A stretch of DNA of 64,000 bases, taken from positions 186,001 to 250,000 of the forward strand of contig JABFRN010000001.1 in NCBI GenBank assembly GCA_013141175.1. The letters run 5' to 3'. Below, piece by piece: positions 1 through 10,531 of this stretch. This DNA comes from Lysobacter sp. GTDB lineage: Bacteria; Pseudomonadota; Gammaproteobacteria; Xanthomonadales; Xanthomonadaceae. The position numbers and the translations under genes are program-made. Position 1 is the first letter of the stretch. The number at the start of each line of letters is the position of its first letter. Under the pieces are notes generated by a model, which ran no database searches, had not been told where the DNA came from, and was given only the letters and a program-made list of their open reading frames with translations.

Positions 1-428
1 GCCGGGCGATACACGTCGGCGCTGACCACCATCACTTTCTTCTTGCGCTTCTCTTTCAGATGCTTGGCGAGCTTGCCCACCGTCGTGGTCTTGCCCGCGC
101 CCTGCAGGCCGGCCATCAGGATCACCGCGGGCGCAGGCACGTTGAGGTTCAGATCGCTCGCCGTCGAGCCCATGACAGCGGCCAGTTCGTCGCGGACGAT
201 CTTGATCAGCGCCTGCCCCGGGCTCAGCGACTTCAGCACCTCCTGACCGACCGCGCGGACCTTGATCCGCTCGATCAGCGCCTGCACCACCGGCAGCGCG
301 ACATCGGCTTCGAGCAACGCAACGCGGACATCGCGGGTGGCCTCGCGGATGTTCTCCTCGGTCAACCGGCCGCGACCACGGAGGCGCTCGATGGTGCCGG
401 ACAGACGTTGGGTGAGGGACTCGAACAT
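1..428 (-). CDS. ffh: Signal recognition particle GTPase Ffh (5' part, runs off the window)
   Basis: Ffh is the protein part of the signal recognition particle. It binds 4.5S RNA and signal sequences and delivers ribosomes to FtsY at the membrane. Only the N-terminal 142 or so residues are present. They begin MFESLTQRLSGTIERLRGRG, the typical helical N domain, and run into the G domain with the P-loop GLQGAGKTTT and the following KLAKHLKEKRKKKV stretch. The start ATG sits at the right end of the reading frame. The gene is divergent from the YpjD-like gene, with 75 bp between the starts. The 3' part lies outside the window. Confidence 0.95.
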   Translation of the reverse strand, partial: MFESLTQRLSGTIERLRGRGRLTEENIREATRDVRVALLEADVALPVVQALIERIKVRAVGQEVLKSLSPGQALIKIVRDELAAVMGSTASDLNLNVPAPAVILMAGLQGAGKTTTVGKLAKHLKEKRKKKVMVVSADVYRP

Positions 429-503
429 GGGCGCGGACCGCAGCGGAAAAGATGCCGATTATAAGCAGTGCGGGAAGGTATCGCCGTATGCGACACTGAT
501 TCG

Positions 504-1292
504 ATGGCAATCGTTCTCATCGCATCGGCTCTGTATCTGTTGTCCACGGGATTGCTCGCGCGCCGGTTGGCGCAGTCCGGGCCCGTGGCGCCGCTCGGAT
601 TGTGGGTGTCGCCTGCGATCGCGGCCCTGCTGCATGGTGCTGCCCATGTGCTGACCTGGAGGGAGGCAGGCGGTGCGAATCTGCATTTCTTCTCGGCACT
701 GTCGCTGGTCGGTCTGGGCATGGCCGTATTGACCCTCTTGATGGGGACGCGCGGGCGCATGGCCGCACTCGGCGTGATCGTATTTCCGATCGCCGCAGCG
801 ACGCTGATGCTCTACGGCTGGGTCGGCCGGCAGGACCCCCAACCCCTGGATTGGCGCCTGCAGTTGCATGCATGGTGCGCGTTGCTGGCCTACGCCACGC
901 TGGCGATCGCTGCGGTATTGGCGATGCTGCTATGGCTGCAGGAGCGCGCACTGCGTCGACGCCGGCTGCACGGCTGGCTGCGCGCGTTGCCGCCGTTGGT
1001 GGAACTGGAAACGCTGCTGTTCCGCACGATCGCGGTCGGATTCATCCTGCTCACGGCCACCCTGCTGACCGGGGTGCTTTTCGTCGAAGATCTGATGGCC
1101 CAGCATTTGGCGCATAAAACCGTTTTCAGCGTGCTGTCGTGGCTCGGATTCGGCGCGTTGCTGATCGGCCGCAGGCGTTATGGCTGGCGCGGAGCGACCG
1201 CCGCAAGCTGGACTCTCATCGCGATGGCGCTGCTGGTGCTGGCGTTCTTCGGCAGCAATCTGGTGCTGGAGCTGTTGCTGCAGAGACGCTGA
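504..1292 (+). CDS. CcsA/YpjD-type inner-membrane protein
   Basis: An integral membrane protein of 262 residues with about eight hydrophobic segments. It resembles the YpjD/CcsA (cytochrome c assembly-like) family that sits beside ffh in many gammaproteobacteria. The ATG at 504 (MAIVLIASALYLL) is preferred over the in-frame ATG at 468 because the protein then starts directly with its first membrane segment. A family-typical histidine-containing helix is seen (LHAWCALLAYATLAI). No haem-handling WxWWD motif is visible, so a role in cytochrome c biogenesis is only inferred. An imperfect hairpin without a T-run follows the stop near 1296-1318. Confidence 0.85.
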   Translation: MAIVLIASALYLLSTGLLARRLAQSGPVAPLGLWVSPAIAALLHGAAHVLTWREAGGANLHFFSALSLVGLGMAVLTLLMGTRGRMAALGVIVFPIAAATLMLYGWVGRQDPQPLDWRLQLHAWCALLAYATLAIAAVLAMLLWLQERALRRRRLHGWLRALPPLVELETLLFRTIAVGFILLTATLLTGVLFVEDLMAQHLAHKTVFSVLSWLGFGALLIGRRRYGWRGATAASWTLIAMALLVLAFFGSNLVLELLLQRR

Positions 1293-1495
1293 TGGCCCGT
1301 CATCCCGATGACCGGGGTGGGTTCAGCTAACTGACCGAAAAAAAAATCGCCGCACCTCTGGAAACCCGAACTCGTGTAGCTTAAGTTTCAGTCGACGGAC
1401 GCGACGCTTCGGGCTCGCTACGTTTTACGAGGACATCCAGATGTCCGGCGAACCGCCTGCATGGACGCGACACGTTCAAACACGGGGGAACTGTT

Positions 1496-1963
1496 GTGAA
1501 ATCGAAGGTACCGACTTGGCTGTTGTCGCTCGCCGCACTCTGGGCAAGTGGCGCCTGTGGGCAAACCCACGCCCAGGACGCGTTCTCCGACTGTCCGGCC
1601 TTCCCGGCCGAGACCGCAACGTCCCTGCGCTGGGAAGTCTTGCGCATTCCCAACATGCTGCTGTGCCGCGCGATGCGGACCGACGATGCGACCGAAGCGT
1701 TCGCGATGACGATCAGTCCCGAATCGCCGTTCAAGCCACGCCGCGGCGACCGCGCCGAAGTCGGAAATCTGAATGGTCGGACGGTCCAGTGGTATCGCGG
1801 CATAGTCCCCAACGAACCTGATGTCCTGATCCGGGAAACATTGATCGAAGTCAGGAAAAATCTGGTGATCCACATTTTCATGCGCGCCAAGGACGCGGAG
1901 ACCTTGGCGCAACACCAGCAATTCGTGCTGTCGCTGCCGATCCCTCCGCCGACCAACGACTGA
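1496..1963 (+). CDS. Small secreted protein of unknown function
   Basis: A 155-residue protein not recognised as a named family. It starts with GTG at 1496, preceded by a purine-rich GGGGGAA that serves as ribosome-binding site. The N-terminus is a signal peptide (KSKVPTWLLSLAALWASG) ending near QTHAQ|DAF, so the product is probably periplasmic. The mature part has two cysteines (in SDCPAF and LLCRAM) that could form a disulfide. The 203 bp upstream holds no gene. It includes a poly-A tract near 1339-1347. Confidence 0.65.
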   Translation: MKSKVPTWLLSLAALWASGACGQTHAQDAFSDCPAFPAETATSLRWEVLRIPNMLLCRAMRTDDATEAFAMTISPESPFKPRRGDRAEVGNLNGRTVQWYRGIVPNEPDVLIRETLIEVRKNLVIHIFMRAKDAETLAQHQQFVLSLPIPPPTND

Positions 1964-2059
1964 GCCCCCGCAAAACCGCCCTCCCCCAGAGATGCGGCCA
2001 CGCCCGGCATCACTGCGATACCGGGTCATGACATTCCGCTGTCGTCCAGGAGAAGGAGC

Positions 2060-2776
2060 ATGCTCAAACGTCTGACCGCCGAGTTCCTCGGCACGTTCTG
2101 GCTGGTACTGGGCGGGTGCGGCAGCGCGGTACTCGCCGCCAATTTCGGCGGCGACGGCAATCCACTCGGGATCGGGCTGCTCGGCGTCTCGCTGGCCTTC
2201 GGTCTGACCGTGCTCACCGGCGCCTATGCGCTGGGGCATATTTCGGGTGGACACTTCAATCCGGCGGTGAGCTTCGGCCTGTGGGCTGGCGGCCGATTCC
2301 CCGCGAAGGATCTCGCACCCTACATCGTGGCGCAGGTGATCGGCGCCGTCGCTGCAGGATTCATCCTGTTCCAGATCGCCAGCGGTCGCCCCGATTTCGC
2401 CATCGACCCGTCATCCGCCGGGGCGTTTGCCACCAACGGTTACGACGCCTTGTCGCCCGGCGGCTACAGCGCAGCGGCGGCATTCCTGTGCGAAGTGGTC
2501 ATGACCGCGTTCTTCCTGGTGGTGATCCTGGGCGCAACCCACAAGAACGCTCCGGCCGGCTTCGCACCGATCGCCATCGGCCTGGGCTTGACCCTGATCC
2601 ATCTGATCAGTATCCCGGTCACCAACACATCCGTGAACCCGGCCCGTTCGACCGGTGTCGCGCTGTTCGTGGGCGGAGGCGCAGTCGAGCAGCTGTGGCT
2701 GTTCTGGCTGGCGCCGATCCTGGGCGGGCTGATCGGCGGCTTCCTCTACAAGTGGCTGGGCAACGACCGGAACTGA
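2060..2776 (+). CDS. aqpZ: Aquaporin Z
   Basis: A water channel of the inner membrane, 238 residues, the usual AqpZ length. Six membrane helices and two half-helices are evident, with both signature boxes: NPA at residues 67-69 (HFNPAVSFG) and a second NPA in [10 protein letters not shown]. The Arg after the second NPA is the selectivity-filter arginine. A strong ribosome-binding site (AGGAGAAGGAG) precedes the ATG. The gene stands alone and is convergent with the pirin gene. A weak GC-rich inverted repeat lies in the 78-bp gap. Confidence 0.97.
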   Translation: MLKRLTAEFLGTFWLVLGGCGSAVLAANFGGDGNPLGIGLLGVSLAFGLTVLTGAYALGHISGGHFNPAVSFGLWAGGRFPAKDLAPYIVAQVIGAVAAGFILFQIASGRPDFAIDPSSAGAFATNGYDALSPGGYSAAAAFLCEVVMTAFFLVVILGATHKNAPAGFAPIAIGLGLTLIHLISIPVTNTSVNPARSTGVALFVGGGAVEQLWLFWLAPILGGLIGGFLYKWLGNDRN

Positions 2777-2854
2777 TCGTCGACGCCAGAGGTCACGAAC
2801 CAGGGTCGCGTCGCAGGACGCGGCCTTGAGTTTCGGCGATCGCCGGCGCCTGTT

Positions 2855-3727
2855 TCAGAACCGCCCCTCCTGGTAATCCACGAAGGCCTGCATCAGTTCC
2901 TCGCGGGTGTTCATCACGAACGGACCATGGCGTGCGACCGGCTCGCGCAACGGACGTCCCGCAACCAGTATCAGCCGCGCACCGTCCGCAGTCGCCCGCA
3001 GCGACAGCTCGTCGCCGCCACCCAGCACGCCGAGCTCCTGAGTTTCGACCGGGCGCGCATCAGCACCCTCTCCGACCGAAATGCCGCCTTCGTAGACGTA
3101 CAAGAATGCGTTGTGACCCACGGGCAGCGCGCGTGCCCACACCGTGCCCGGCGCAAGCTCGATATCGAGATACAGCGGGTCGGTCGCCGGCTGCACGATC
3201 GGCCCGCGCACCGCAGCCCCGCTGGCATCCGCGACATCGCCGGCGATGACTTTCACCGTGACGCCTTCAGCCGGGTGCACCACCGGCATCCGCTCCGGCG
3301 CGAATTCCTGATACTGCGGCTCGCCCATCTTCAGCGCCGCCGGCAGGTTCACCCACAGTTGGAAGCCACGCATGCGGCCTTCCTGCTGTTCGGGCATTTC
3401 GGAATGGACCACGCCACGGCCAGCGGTCATCCACTGCACGGCACCCGGCACCAGCAGGCCTTCATTGCCGTGGTTGTCGCGGTGGCGCATGCGGCCATCC
3501 AGCATGTAGGTGACGGTTTCGAAGCCACGATGCGGATGTTCCGGGAAGCCGGCGATGTAATCCTCGGCGCGGTCGGTACCGAATTCGTCGAGCATCAGGA
3601 ACGGGTCGAGGTCGGGCAACTGCTGGGTACCGATGACCCGGCGCAGCTTCACCCCGGCGCCATCGGAGGTCGGCATGCCGCGGACCTTGCGGGTGATGTG
3701 GGCATGGTTGACGTGGGGGTCGGACAT
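2855..3727 (-). CDS. Pirin family protein
   Basis: A 290-residue bicupin of the pirin family, cytoplasmic. The N-terminal cupin carries the usual metal ligands of bacterial pirins: H64 and H66 in EHPHRGFETVTY, H108 and E110 in GRGVVHSEMPE. Characterised relatives such as E. coli YhhW have quercetin 2,3-dioxygenase activity, while others act as redox-linked regulators. The substrate here cannot be read from the sequence. It is divergent from the polyamine-binding lipoprotein gene, sharing a 178-bp intergenic region. Confidence 0.93.
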   Translation of the reverse strand: MSDPHVNHAHITRKVRGMPTSDGAGVKLRRVIGTQQLPDLDPFLMLDEFGTDRAEDYIAGFPEHPHRGFETVTYMLDGRMRHRDNHGNEGLLVPGAVQWMTAGRGVVHSEMPEQQEGRMRGFQLWVNLPAALKMGEPQYQEFAPERMPVVHPAEGVTVKVIAGDVADASGAAVRGPIVQPATDPLYLDIELAPGTVWARALPVGHNAFLYVYEGGISVGEGADARPVETQELGVLGGGDELSLRATADGARLILVAGRPLREPVARHGPFVMNTREELMQAFVDYQEGRF

Positions 3728-3905
3728 GGTCGCTCCGGGTCAGTTTGGATCGCTACAGGATGTGGCCGCTGCCGAGCCGGCCCCAGCAACGGCGCTGGAA
3801 CGGATCGTTTCGATTGGCATGCATATTGCTTTGAACGGCGGAACCGCGACGCTTATCACAGCATGCGCGGGATCCAGCACACAGCACTCTGGGAGACGCA
3901 ACACG

Positions 3906-5069
3906 ATGAACCGGAATATCGGAACCCTGATGGTCGGCGCGATGGCCCTTGTCGGCCTCGCTTCCTGCGGTAAGGATGCAGCCCCGGAGGCGGCAGCGCC
4001 GGAAGCGGCAGCGGCAGGCCCCCAGGTCCTCAACGTCTACAACTGGCCTGACTACATCGCCGAAGACACCATCAGGAACTTCGAAGCGAAGACCGGCATC
4101 AAGGTCAATTACGACCTTTACAGCAACAACGAAGTGCTCGAGCAGAAGCTCGCAGCATCGCCGGACGCCTACGATGTCATCTTCCCGTCGGCGCAGCCGT
4201 ATGCGCAGCGGATGATCGCAACAGGCGGCCTGGCGTCGCTCGACAAAACCCGACTGGGCAACCTCAAGCACATCGATGCGGCGATCCTGGCGGAGCTGGG
4301 GAAATTCGATGCGGGCAATTCGCATGTCGTCCCGTACATGTGGGGAACGACCGGTCTGGGCATCAACGTCGGCAAGGTGCAAGCCGTGCTGGGCGCAGGC
4401 GCCCCCCTCGACAGTTGGAGCCTGCTCTTCGATCCGGCCACTGCGGCGAAACTGTCGAGTTGCGGCATCGGCCTGCTCGACAACGAGCTCGAATCGTTCT
4501 CGCCGGCCCTGATCTGGAAAGGCCGCGACCCCAACGATTTCAGCGCCGACGCCAACACCGTGGTGCGCGACATCTATGCCGCGATCCGTCCGCATATCCG
4601 CAAATACGGCAACGACAGCGAACTGATCGAAGGCCTCGCCAATGGAGAGCTGTGTCTGGTGCTCTCGTTTTCGGGCGACGTGCAGCAGGCACAGGCCCGC
4701 GCGCAGGAAATGGCGGACACCGCCAAGACCAAAGCCCCTGAAATCCGCTACGTGATTCCGCGCGAAGGCGCGATGCGCTGGACCGATGTGGTCGCGATTC
4801 CCAAGAGCGCCAAGAACATCGAGAACGCTCACCGCTTCCTGCAATACCTCATGGAGCCCGAAGTCATCGCCGACATCAGCAACTTCGTCGCCTATGCCAA
4901 TGCGAACACCAGCGCCACGGATCTTCTGGACGATGCCGTGGCCGAAGACCCGGGCATTTATCCGCCCGCGGACGTCCGCGCCAAACTCAGCACCGCGCGC
5001 CCGCCCACCGAGGCCGAAGCCAAGGAACGCAAACTGGTCTGGAACAACATCATCTACGGCCTGATGTGA
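3906..5069 (+). CDS. Spermidine/putrescine-binding lipoprotein (PotD/PotF-like)
   Basis: A periplasmic substrate-binding protein of an ABC-type polyamine uptake system, 387 residues. ATG 3906 gives a lipoprotein signal (GAMALVGLASC, lipidated Cys21) followed by an Ala/Glu-rich linker. The mature start LNVYNWPDYIAEDTIRNFE is the hallmark of PotD/PotF proteins, and YMWGTTGLGIN and AIPKSAKNIENAH are further family motifs. No ATPase or permease genes are adjacent, so the transporter is encoded elsewhere or the protein works alone as a sensor. Convergent with rlmKL. Confidence 0.92.
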   Translation: MNRNIGTLMVGAMALVGLASCGKDAAPEAAAPEAAAAGPQVLNVYNWPDYIAEDTIRNFEAKTGIKVNYDLYSNNEVLEQKLAASPDAYDVIFPSAQPYAQRMIATGGLASLDKTRLGNLKHIDAAILAELGKFDAGNSHVVPYMWGTTGLGINVGKVQAVLGAGAPLDSWSLLFDPATAAKLSSCGIGLLDNELESFSPALIWKGRDPNDFSADANTVVRDIYAAIRPHIRKYGNDSELIEGLANGELCLVLSFSGDVQQAQARAQEMADTAKTKAPEIRYVIPREGAMRWTDVVAIPKSAKNIENAHRFLQYLMEPEVIADISNFVAYANANTSATDLLDDAVAEDPGIYPPADVRAKLSTARPPTEAEAKERKLVWNNIIYGLM

Positions 5070-5083
5070 CGCTTTGCGACCAG

Positions 5084-5109
5084 CCCGGGCGGCGATCGCG
5101 CCGTCCGGG
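5084..5109. terminator. Bidirectional hairpin between convergent genes
   Basis: An 11-bp stem (one G-U type mismatch) with loop ATCG lies in the 52-bp gap between the stops of the polyamine-binding protein gene and rlmKL. It has no T-run, so efficiency is uncertain. Placement between two converging genes suggests transcription termination. Confidence 0.45.
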
Positions 5110-5121
5110 TGGGGTTGCCGA

Positions 5122-7290
5122 TCAGCGCGCGCGCAGCCGCCATGCCCGGTGGATGCGCGGATTGCGCGCGAAGTCCGGCGGAATGGTCTGCGGACTGATG
5201 TCCTCGCAGACCGCGAACGCCGCGATCGCGGCTTCGTCGAAACGGAAGCGGCGATAGTTGTTCGAGAAATACAGCGTGCCGCCGAAGGCCAGGCGGGTCA
5301 TCGCCGCTTCCAGCAGGCGGACATGGTCTTTCTGCACATCGAAATCGTCCGCACGCGCGGAGTTCGAGAATGTCGGCGGGTCGCAGAAGATCAGGTCGTA
5401 CTCGCCGCGATCCGCCAACAGCCACGGCAGCACATCGGCCTGCGCCAGGCGGTGCCGTGCGCCGACGATGCCATTGAGCTTGAGGTTGTCCGAGCACCAC
5501 TGCAGATAGGTCGCCGAGAGATCGACCGACGTCGTCTGCGCTGCGCCGCCCACTGCGGCATGCACGGTCGCTGCGCCGGTATAGGCGAACAGATTGAGGA
5601 AGCGCGCGTCCTTGGCTTCCTCGGCGATGCGCAGGCGCATCGGCCGATGATCGAGGAACAGCCCGCTATCGAGGTAGTCGAACAGATTCACCCGAAGCCT
5701 GGCCGCGCCTTCGCGGACATCCAGGAATTCGCCGCGCTTTGCCGTGCCGCTGTCGGCGTATTTGCTGCCGCCCTTGCCGATGGCGCGCGTCTTCACCGCC
5801 ACACGCTCGCGCGGGACCGCGAAGGCATCGCGCGCACCGGCGAGCAGCTCCTGCAGGCGTTTGCGGGTGGTCGCTTCCGGGATTTCGGCCGGTGCGGCGT
5901 ATTCCTGCACGTGCAGCCAGAGTTCGCCGGTCGTCTCGCCGATGTAGACATCGACCGCCGCAGCGTATTCGGGGATATCCGCATCGTAGACGCGATAACA
6001 CGTCACGCCCTCGCGCGAACGCCAGGCTTTGCTCGCCTTGAGATTCTTGCGCACGCGGTTCGACACCATCTGTGCGCCTTCGCCGAGCGCGGGCGTCGGC
6101 GCATCGGCCGCGACTTCGCGCTGCGGCGGGCGGATCGGGTCGCAGACGATCAGCACGCATTCGATCGCACTGTTGAAGACCTGGTATTTCTTCGCCGCGC
6201 GCAACCCGGTGGCGCGCGCCAGTTCGGCATCGCCGCAGAGCAGGCTCGCTTTCCATTCCGGCGTCGCGCGTTTGAGCGCATCGCCCAGCGCGCGATACAG
6301 CTGCGGATCGGCGGCGAGCCGCGCATCGTAGGGCGGATTGCAGACCACGAGGCCGCGCGTCTCCGTTATCGCCGGCAGTTGTCTGACATCGTGGACCGTG
6401 AAATCGACGACTTCGACGACACCCGCACGCTCGGCATTGTCACGCGCGGCGCGGATCGCATGCGGATCGAGATCGCTGCCATGGAAGCGCGATTGCAGGG
6501 CCGCGCGTCCGCGCTGTTCCCGTCCGGTCGCCTCATCGATCAGTTCGCGCCACTGCGGAGCATCGAAACCGAGCCAGCGCGTCGGCGGCGTACCGGCACC
6601 CTGCAGATCGCGCAACAACCCGGGCGCGACATCGGCCGCCATCAACGCACCTTCGATCAGCAGCGTGCCGCTGCCGCACATCGGGTCGAGCAGCGCGCCG
6701 CCCTCGATGTAGAGCTTCGGCCAATCGCCGCGCATGAGCACCGCTGCGGCCAGATTTTCCTTCAGCGGTGCCTCGCCCTGCATCTGCCGCCAACCGCGAC
6801 GATGCAGCGGGCCGCCGCCCAGATCGATCGACAGGATCGCTTTGTTGCCGATTTTCGAAGGACGCACCACCAGGTTCAGGCGCAGATCCGGCGATTCCAG
6901 ATCGACGCTCGGCCGTTCGCCGCCGCGTCCGCGCAGGGTATCGACCACCGCGTCCTTGATCCGCTGCGCGGCGTAGCGCGCGTGGGTGATGACATCGCCG
7001 GACACATGCGCATCCACCGCCAGTGTCATGTCCGCACGCAGATGCTGCGACCAGTCGATGGCAGCCGCGCCTGCGTAGAGCGCGTGCTCGTCCGGGCAGT
7101 CGTATTCGCCGACCGGCCACAGCACGCGGCTCGCGAGTCGCGACCAAAGTACCGCGCGCTGGGCATCGTGCAATGTGCCTTCCGCATTCGCACCCGCGCG
7201 TGCGGCGGTCGCGTGCGCGCAGCCGAGTGCGAGCAGTTCGTCGACCAGCAGATATTCCAGGCCTTTGCCGCAACTGACGAAGAATTTCAT
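5122..7290 (-). CDS. rlmL: Bifunctional 23S rRNA (guanine) methyltransferase RlmKL
   Basis: A fused rRNA methyltransferase of 722 residues (E. coli RlmKL is about 700). The N-terminal half (RlmL) has a THUMP-type RNA-binding region and a methyltransferase domain with NPPY at 318-321, making m2G2445. The C-terminal half (RlmK) has the DPPTFSN motif at 637-643 and makes m7G2069. The start ATG at 7290 ([15 protein letters not shown]) matches the family. The upstream in-frame extension to 7404 is rejected. The start overlaps the stop of the hydrolase gene by ATGA, so the two are translationally coupled. Confidence 0.96.
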   Translation of the reverse strand: MKFFVSCGKGLEYLLVDELLALGCAHATAARAGANAEGTLHDAQRAVLWSRLASRVLWPVGEYDCPDEHALYAGAAAIDWSQHLRADMTLAVDAHVSGDVITHARYAAQRIKDAVVDTLRGRGGERPSVDLESPDLRLNLVVRPSKIGNKAILSIDLGGGPLHRRGWRQMQGEAPLKENLAAAVLMRGDWPKLYIEGGALLDPMCGSGTLLIEGALMAADVAPGLLRDLQGAGTPPTRWLGFDAPQWRELIDEATGREQRGRAALQSRFHGSDLDPHAIRAARDNAERAGVVEVVDFTVHDVRQLPAITETRGLVVCNPPYDARLAADPQLYRALGDALKRATPEWKASLLCGDAELARATGLRAAKKYQVFNSAIECVLIVCDPIRPPQREVAADAPTPALGEGAQMVSNRVRKNLKASKAWRSREGVTCYRVYDADIPEYAAAVDVYIGETTGELWLHVQEYAAPAEIPEATTRKRLQELLAGARDAFAVPRERVAVKTRAIGKGGSKYADSGTAKRGEFLDVREGAARLRVNLFDYLDSGLFLDHRPMRLRIAEEAKDARFLNLFAYTGAATVHAAVGGAAQTTSVDLSATYLQWCSDNLKLNGIVGARHRLAQADVLPWLLADRGEYDLIFCDPPTFSNSARADDFDVQKDHVRLLEAAMTRLAFGGTLYFSNNYRRFRFDEAAIAAFAVCEDISPQTIPPDFARNPRIHRAWRLRAR

Positions 7291-7841
7291 GCGCACAGAC
7301 TCGATAGCAAAGCGGCGAAGGCGTCGGCGGACGTCTGTACGTTCGCGGACAGACGATGGCTGTCGTCGACCATGAGCAGGCGCGCGCGGCGTGCCTTTGC
7401 CCATTCCGCGACCGCCATCGCGGGGATCAGCTCATCGTCCCAGCCGTGGATGATGGAAATCGGCACCTGCGGCGCATCCAGCGCCGGCAACGGCCCCATG
7501 GTCAGCGGCGGCGCCATCAGGAACAGCGCCTTCACCGGCACGCCGTCATTGGACAACTCGAGCGAAATGCGCGCGGAAATATAGGCGCCGAGGCTGGAGC
7601 CGGCCATCACCAGCGGACCGCGTGAGGCCGCCGCTTGCGCCAGCGCGCGCAGGCGCACCAGCCGCTGCGGGACATCGCCGAGGGGGCCGATCTCACGCCG
7701 GGCATCAAGGTCGCTGTAATCCGGTCGCTCGTGCGTCCAGCCGAAGCGCTCGGCGATGTCGGCGAGGGCCGTGACCTTGGTCGCATCGGGACCGCTTTCG
7801 AAGCCGTGGGAAAGAATGCAATGTCCGCGCAGTTTCAACAT
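7287..7841 (-). CDS. Alpha/beta hydrolase
   Basis: A 184-residue serine hydrolase fold protein, probably cytoplasmic. It has the oxyanion-side motif [13 protein letters not shown] near the N-terminus, the nucleophile elbow GSSLGA, an acid in HGWDDELIP, and a late histidine in DDSHRLSA, giving a full Ser-Asp-His triad. It resembles small YqiA/RsbQ-like hydrolases. The substrate is unknown. It overlaps the MOSC gene upstream (TGATG) and rlmKL downstream (ATGA), so three genes form one coupled unit. Confidence 0.85.
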   Translation of the reverse strand: MLKLRGHCILSHGFESGPDATKVTALADIAERFGWTHERPDYSDLDARREIGPLGDVPQRLVRLRALAQAAASRGPLVMAGSSLGAYISARISLELSNDGVPVKALFLMAPPLTMGPLPALDAPQVPISIIHGWDDELIPAMAVAEWAKARRARLLMVDDSHRLSANVQTSADAFAALLSSLCA

Positions 7842-8341
7842 CAGTCCTCGATCCAGGTGACCGCATCGTCGATGCGGAAGGTGCCGCCTTGCAGAACCCG
7901 CGCGCACAGGCCGCCATGGCCGCGCATCGCGTTGTATCCGCCCGGACCGAGCGCGGTTTCCATCCGCGAACAGGGATCGCAGGGCGCGGTGCCTTCGCAG
8001 AGCACGTCGCCGATCAGGAAACGACGCCCTTTCAGCGCGATCAGCGGAATGCCGGACACCACCAGATTGCGCCGCAGCGCCGCCGTCTCGACAGCGTCGA
8101 GCCCGGCCAGCGCAGCGATGGCCGGCAGGTGCTCGGCCTGGATCAGGGTGATCCCGCGCTTGCCGCTGGCGCTGGCATAGCGGTCGCCGCGCAGACCTCC
8201 GCCGGCCACCGCCTCGGCGCTGTCGACCGCGCGCATCGGCACGCTCCGCGCCGGACGCAACCCGATCCATCGCACCTGCCCGGCGCGTGGAAACTGCGTC
8301 ATCAGGCGATGGAGTTCGGACTCGGGGGGCGGCAGCGACAT
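7841..8341 (-). CDS. MOSC domain protein
   Basis: A 166-residue MOSC (molybdenum cofactor sulfurase C-terminal) domain protein, taking the ATG at 8341. Typical blocks are GDRYASASGKRGITLIQAEH, RRNLVVSGIPL, and GTAPCDPCSRME with the conserved cysteine, followed by GGYNAMRGHGGLCARVL. MOSC proteins bind molybdenum cofactor or related sulfurated ligands and some detoxify N-hydroxylated bases. Only the fold is supported here. It is the first gene of the coupled unit with the hydrolase and rlmKL. Its start lies only 23 bp from the divergent amidase start. An internal ATG at 8302 is an alternative start. Confidence 0.88.
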   Translation of the reverse strand: MSLPPPESELHRLMTQFPRAGQVRWIGLRPARSVPMRAVDSAEAVAGGGLRGDRYASASGKRGITLIQAEHLPAIAALAGLDAVETAALRRNLVVSGIPLIALKGRRFLIGDVLCEGTAPCDPCSRMETALGPGGYNAMRGHGGLCARVLQGGTFRIDDAVTWIED

Positions 8342-8364
8342 CCGCAAATGCTAGCATCCGGACC

Positions 8365-8943
8365 ATGCTTCCCGACTTTCCGCCGATGCCGCCCGTGGTC
8401 ATTGACCCGCTTCCCTACGAGCTGAAGCTCGACGCGCGCCCACTGTCGCAGATCGATCTGATCGTGATCCACTGCACCGAAACGCCGACGCTGCGCTCCG
8501 CGCGCGAGTTCGGCGAAAAGATCCTCTACGAAGGCAGCGGCACCGGCAACAGCGGTCATTACTACATCGACCGCGACGGCAGCACCACGCTGTACGTGCG
8601 TCCGGATCGCGTCGCCCATCATGTGCGCGGCTACAACCCGCGCTCGATCGGCATCGAGCTGGTCAATACCGGTCGTTACCCGCACTGGCGCGATTCGAAA
8701 CATCAGGCGATGGACGAACCGTATCCCGAGGCGCAGATCGTCGCGCTGCTGGCGCTGCTGATCCAATTGCAGCAGCAATTCCCGAGCGTGAAATTCATCA
8801 CCGGCCACGAAGACCTGGATCGCGAGATGGAGCAGGCCCTCGACGATCCTGCCGCGCAGGTGCCGCGCAAGCGCGATCCGGGGCCGCTGTTCCCATGGGC
8901 GAGGGTGATGGATGCAGTGCGCCTCGAGCGCCTGCATCCTTGA
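8365..8943 (+). CDS. N-acetylmuramoyl-L-alanine amidase (amidase_2/AmpD-like)
   Basis: A 192-residue zinc amidase that would cleave the bond between MurNAc and the stem peptide of peptidoglycan or muropeptides. Zinc ligand H36 is in LIVIHCTE, with the family motifs GHYYIDRDGS, SIGIELVNTGRYP, and the C-terminal FITGHEDLDR...KRDPGPLFPW supplying the second His and the catalytic Lys/Asp. No signal peptide is visible from the ATG at 8365, pointing to a cytoplasmic AmpD-like recycling role. Convergent with purA, 25 bp apart. Confidence 0.92.
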   Translation: MLPDFPPMPPVVIDPLPYELKLDARPLSQIDLIVIHCTETPTLRSAREFGEKILYEGSGTGNSGHYYIDRDGSTTLYVRPDRVAHHVRGYNPRSIGIELVNTGRYPHWRDSKHQAMDEPYPEAQIVALLALLIQLQQQFPSVKFITGHEDLDREMEQALDDPAAQVPRKRDPGPLFPWARVMDAVRLERLHP

Positions 8944-8968
8944 GCGATTGAGCGGGCGCGAAAGCGCC

Positions 8969-10531
<1,563 letters not shown>

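Noticed and set aside
5074-7584. Open plus-strand frame opposite rlmKL
   Set aside because: Antisense shadow of a well-supported gene.
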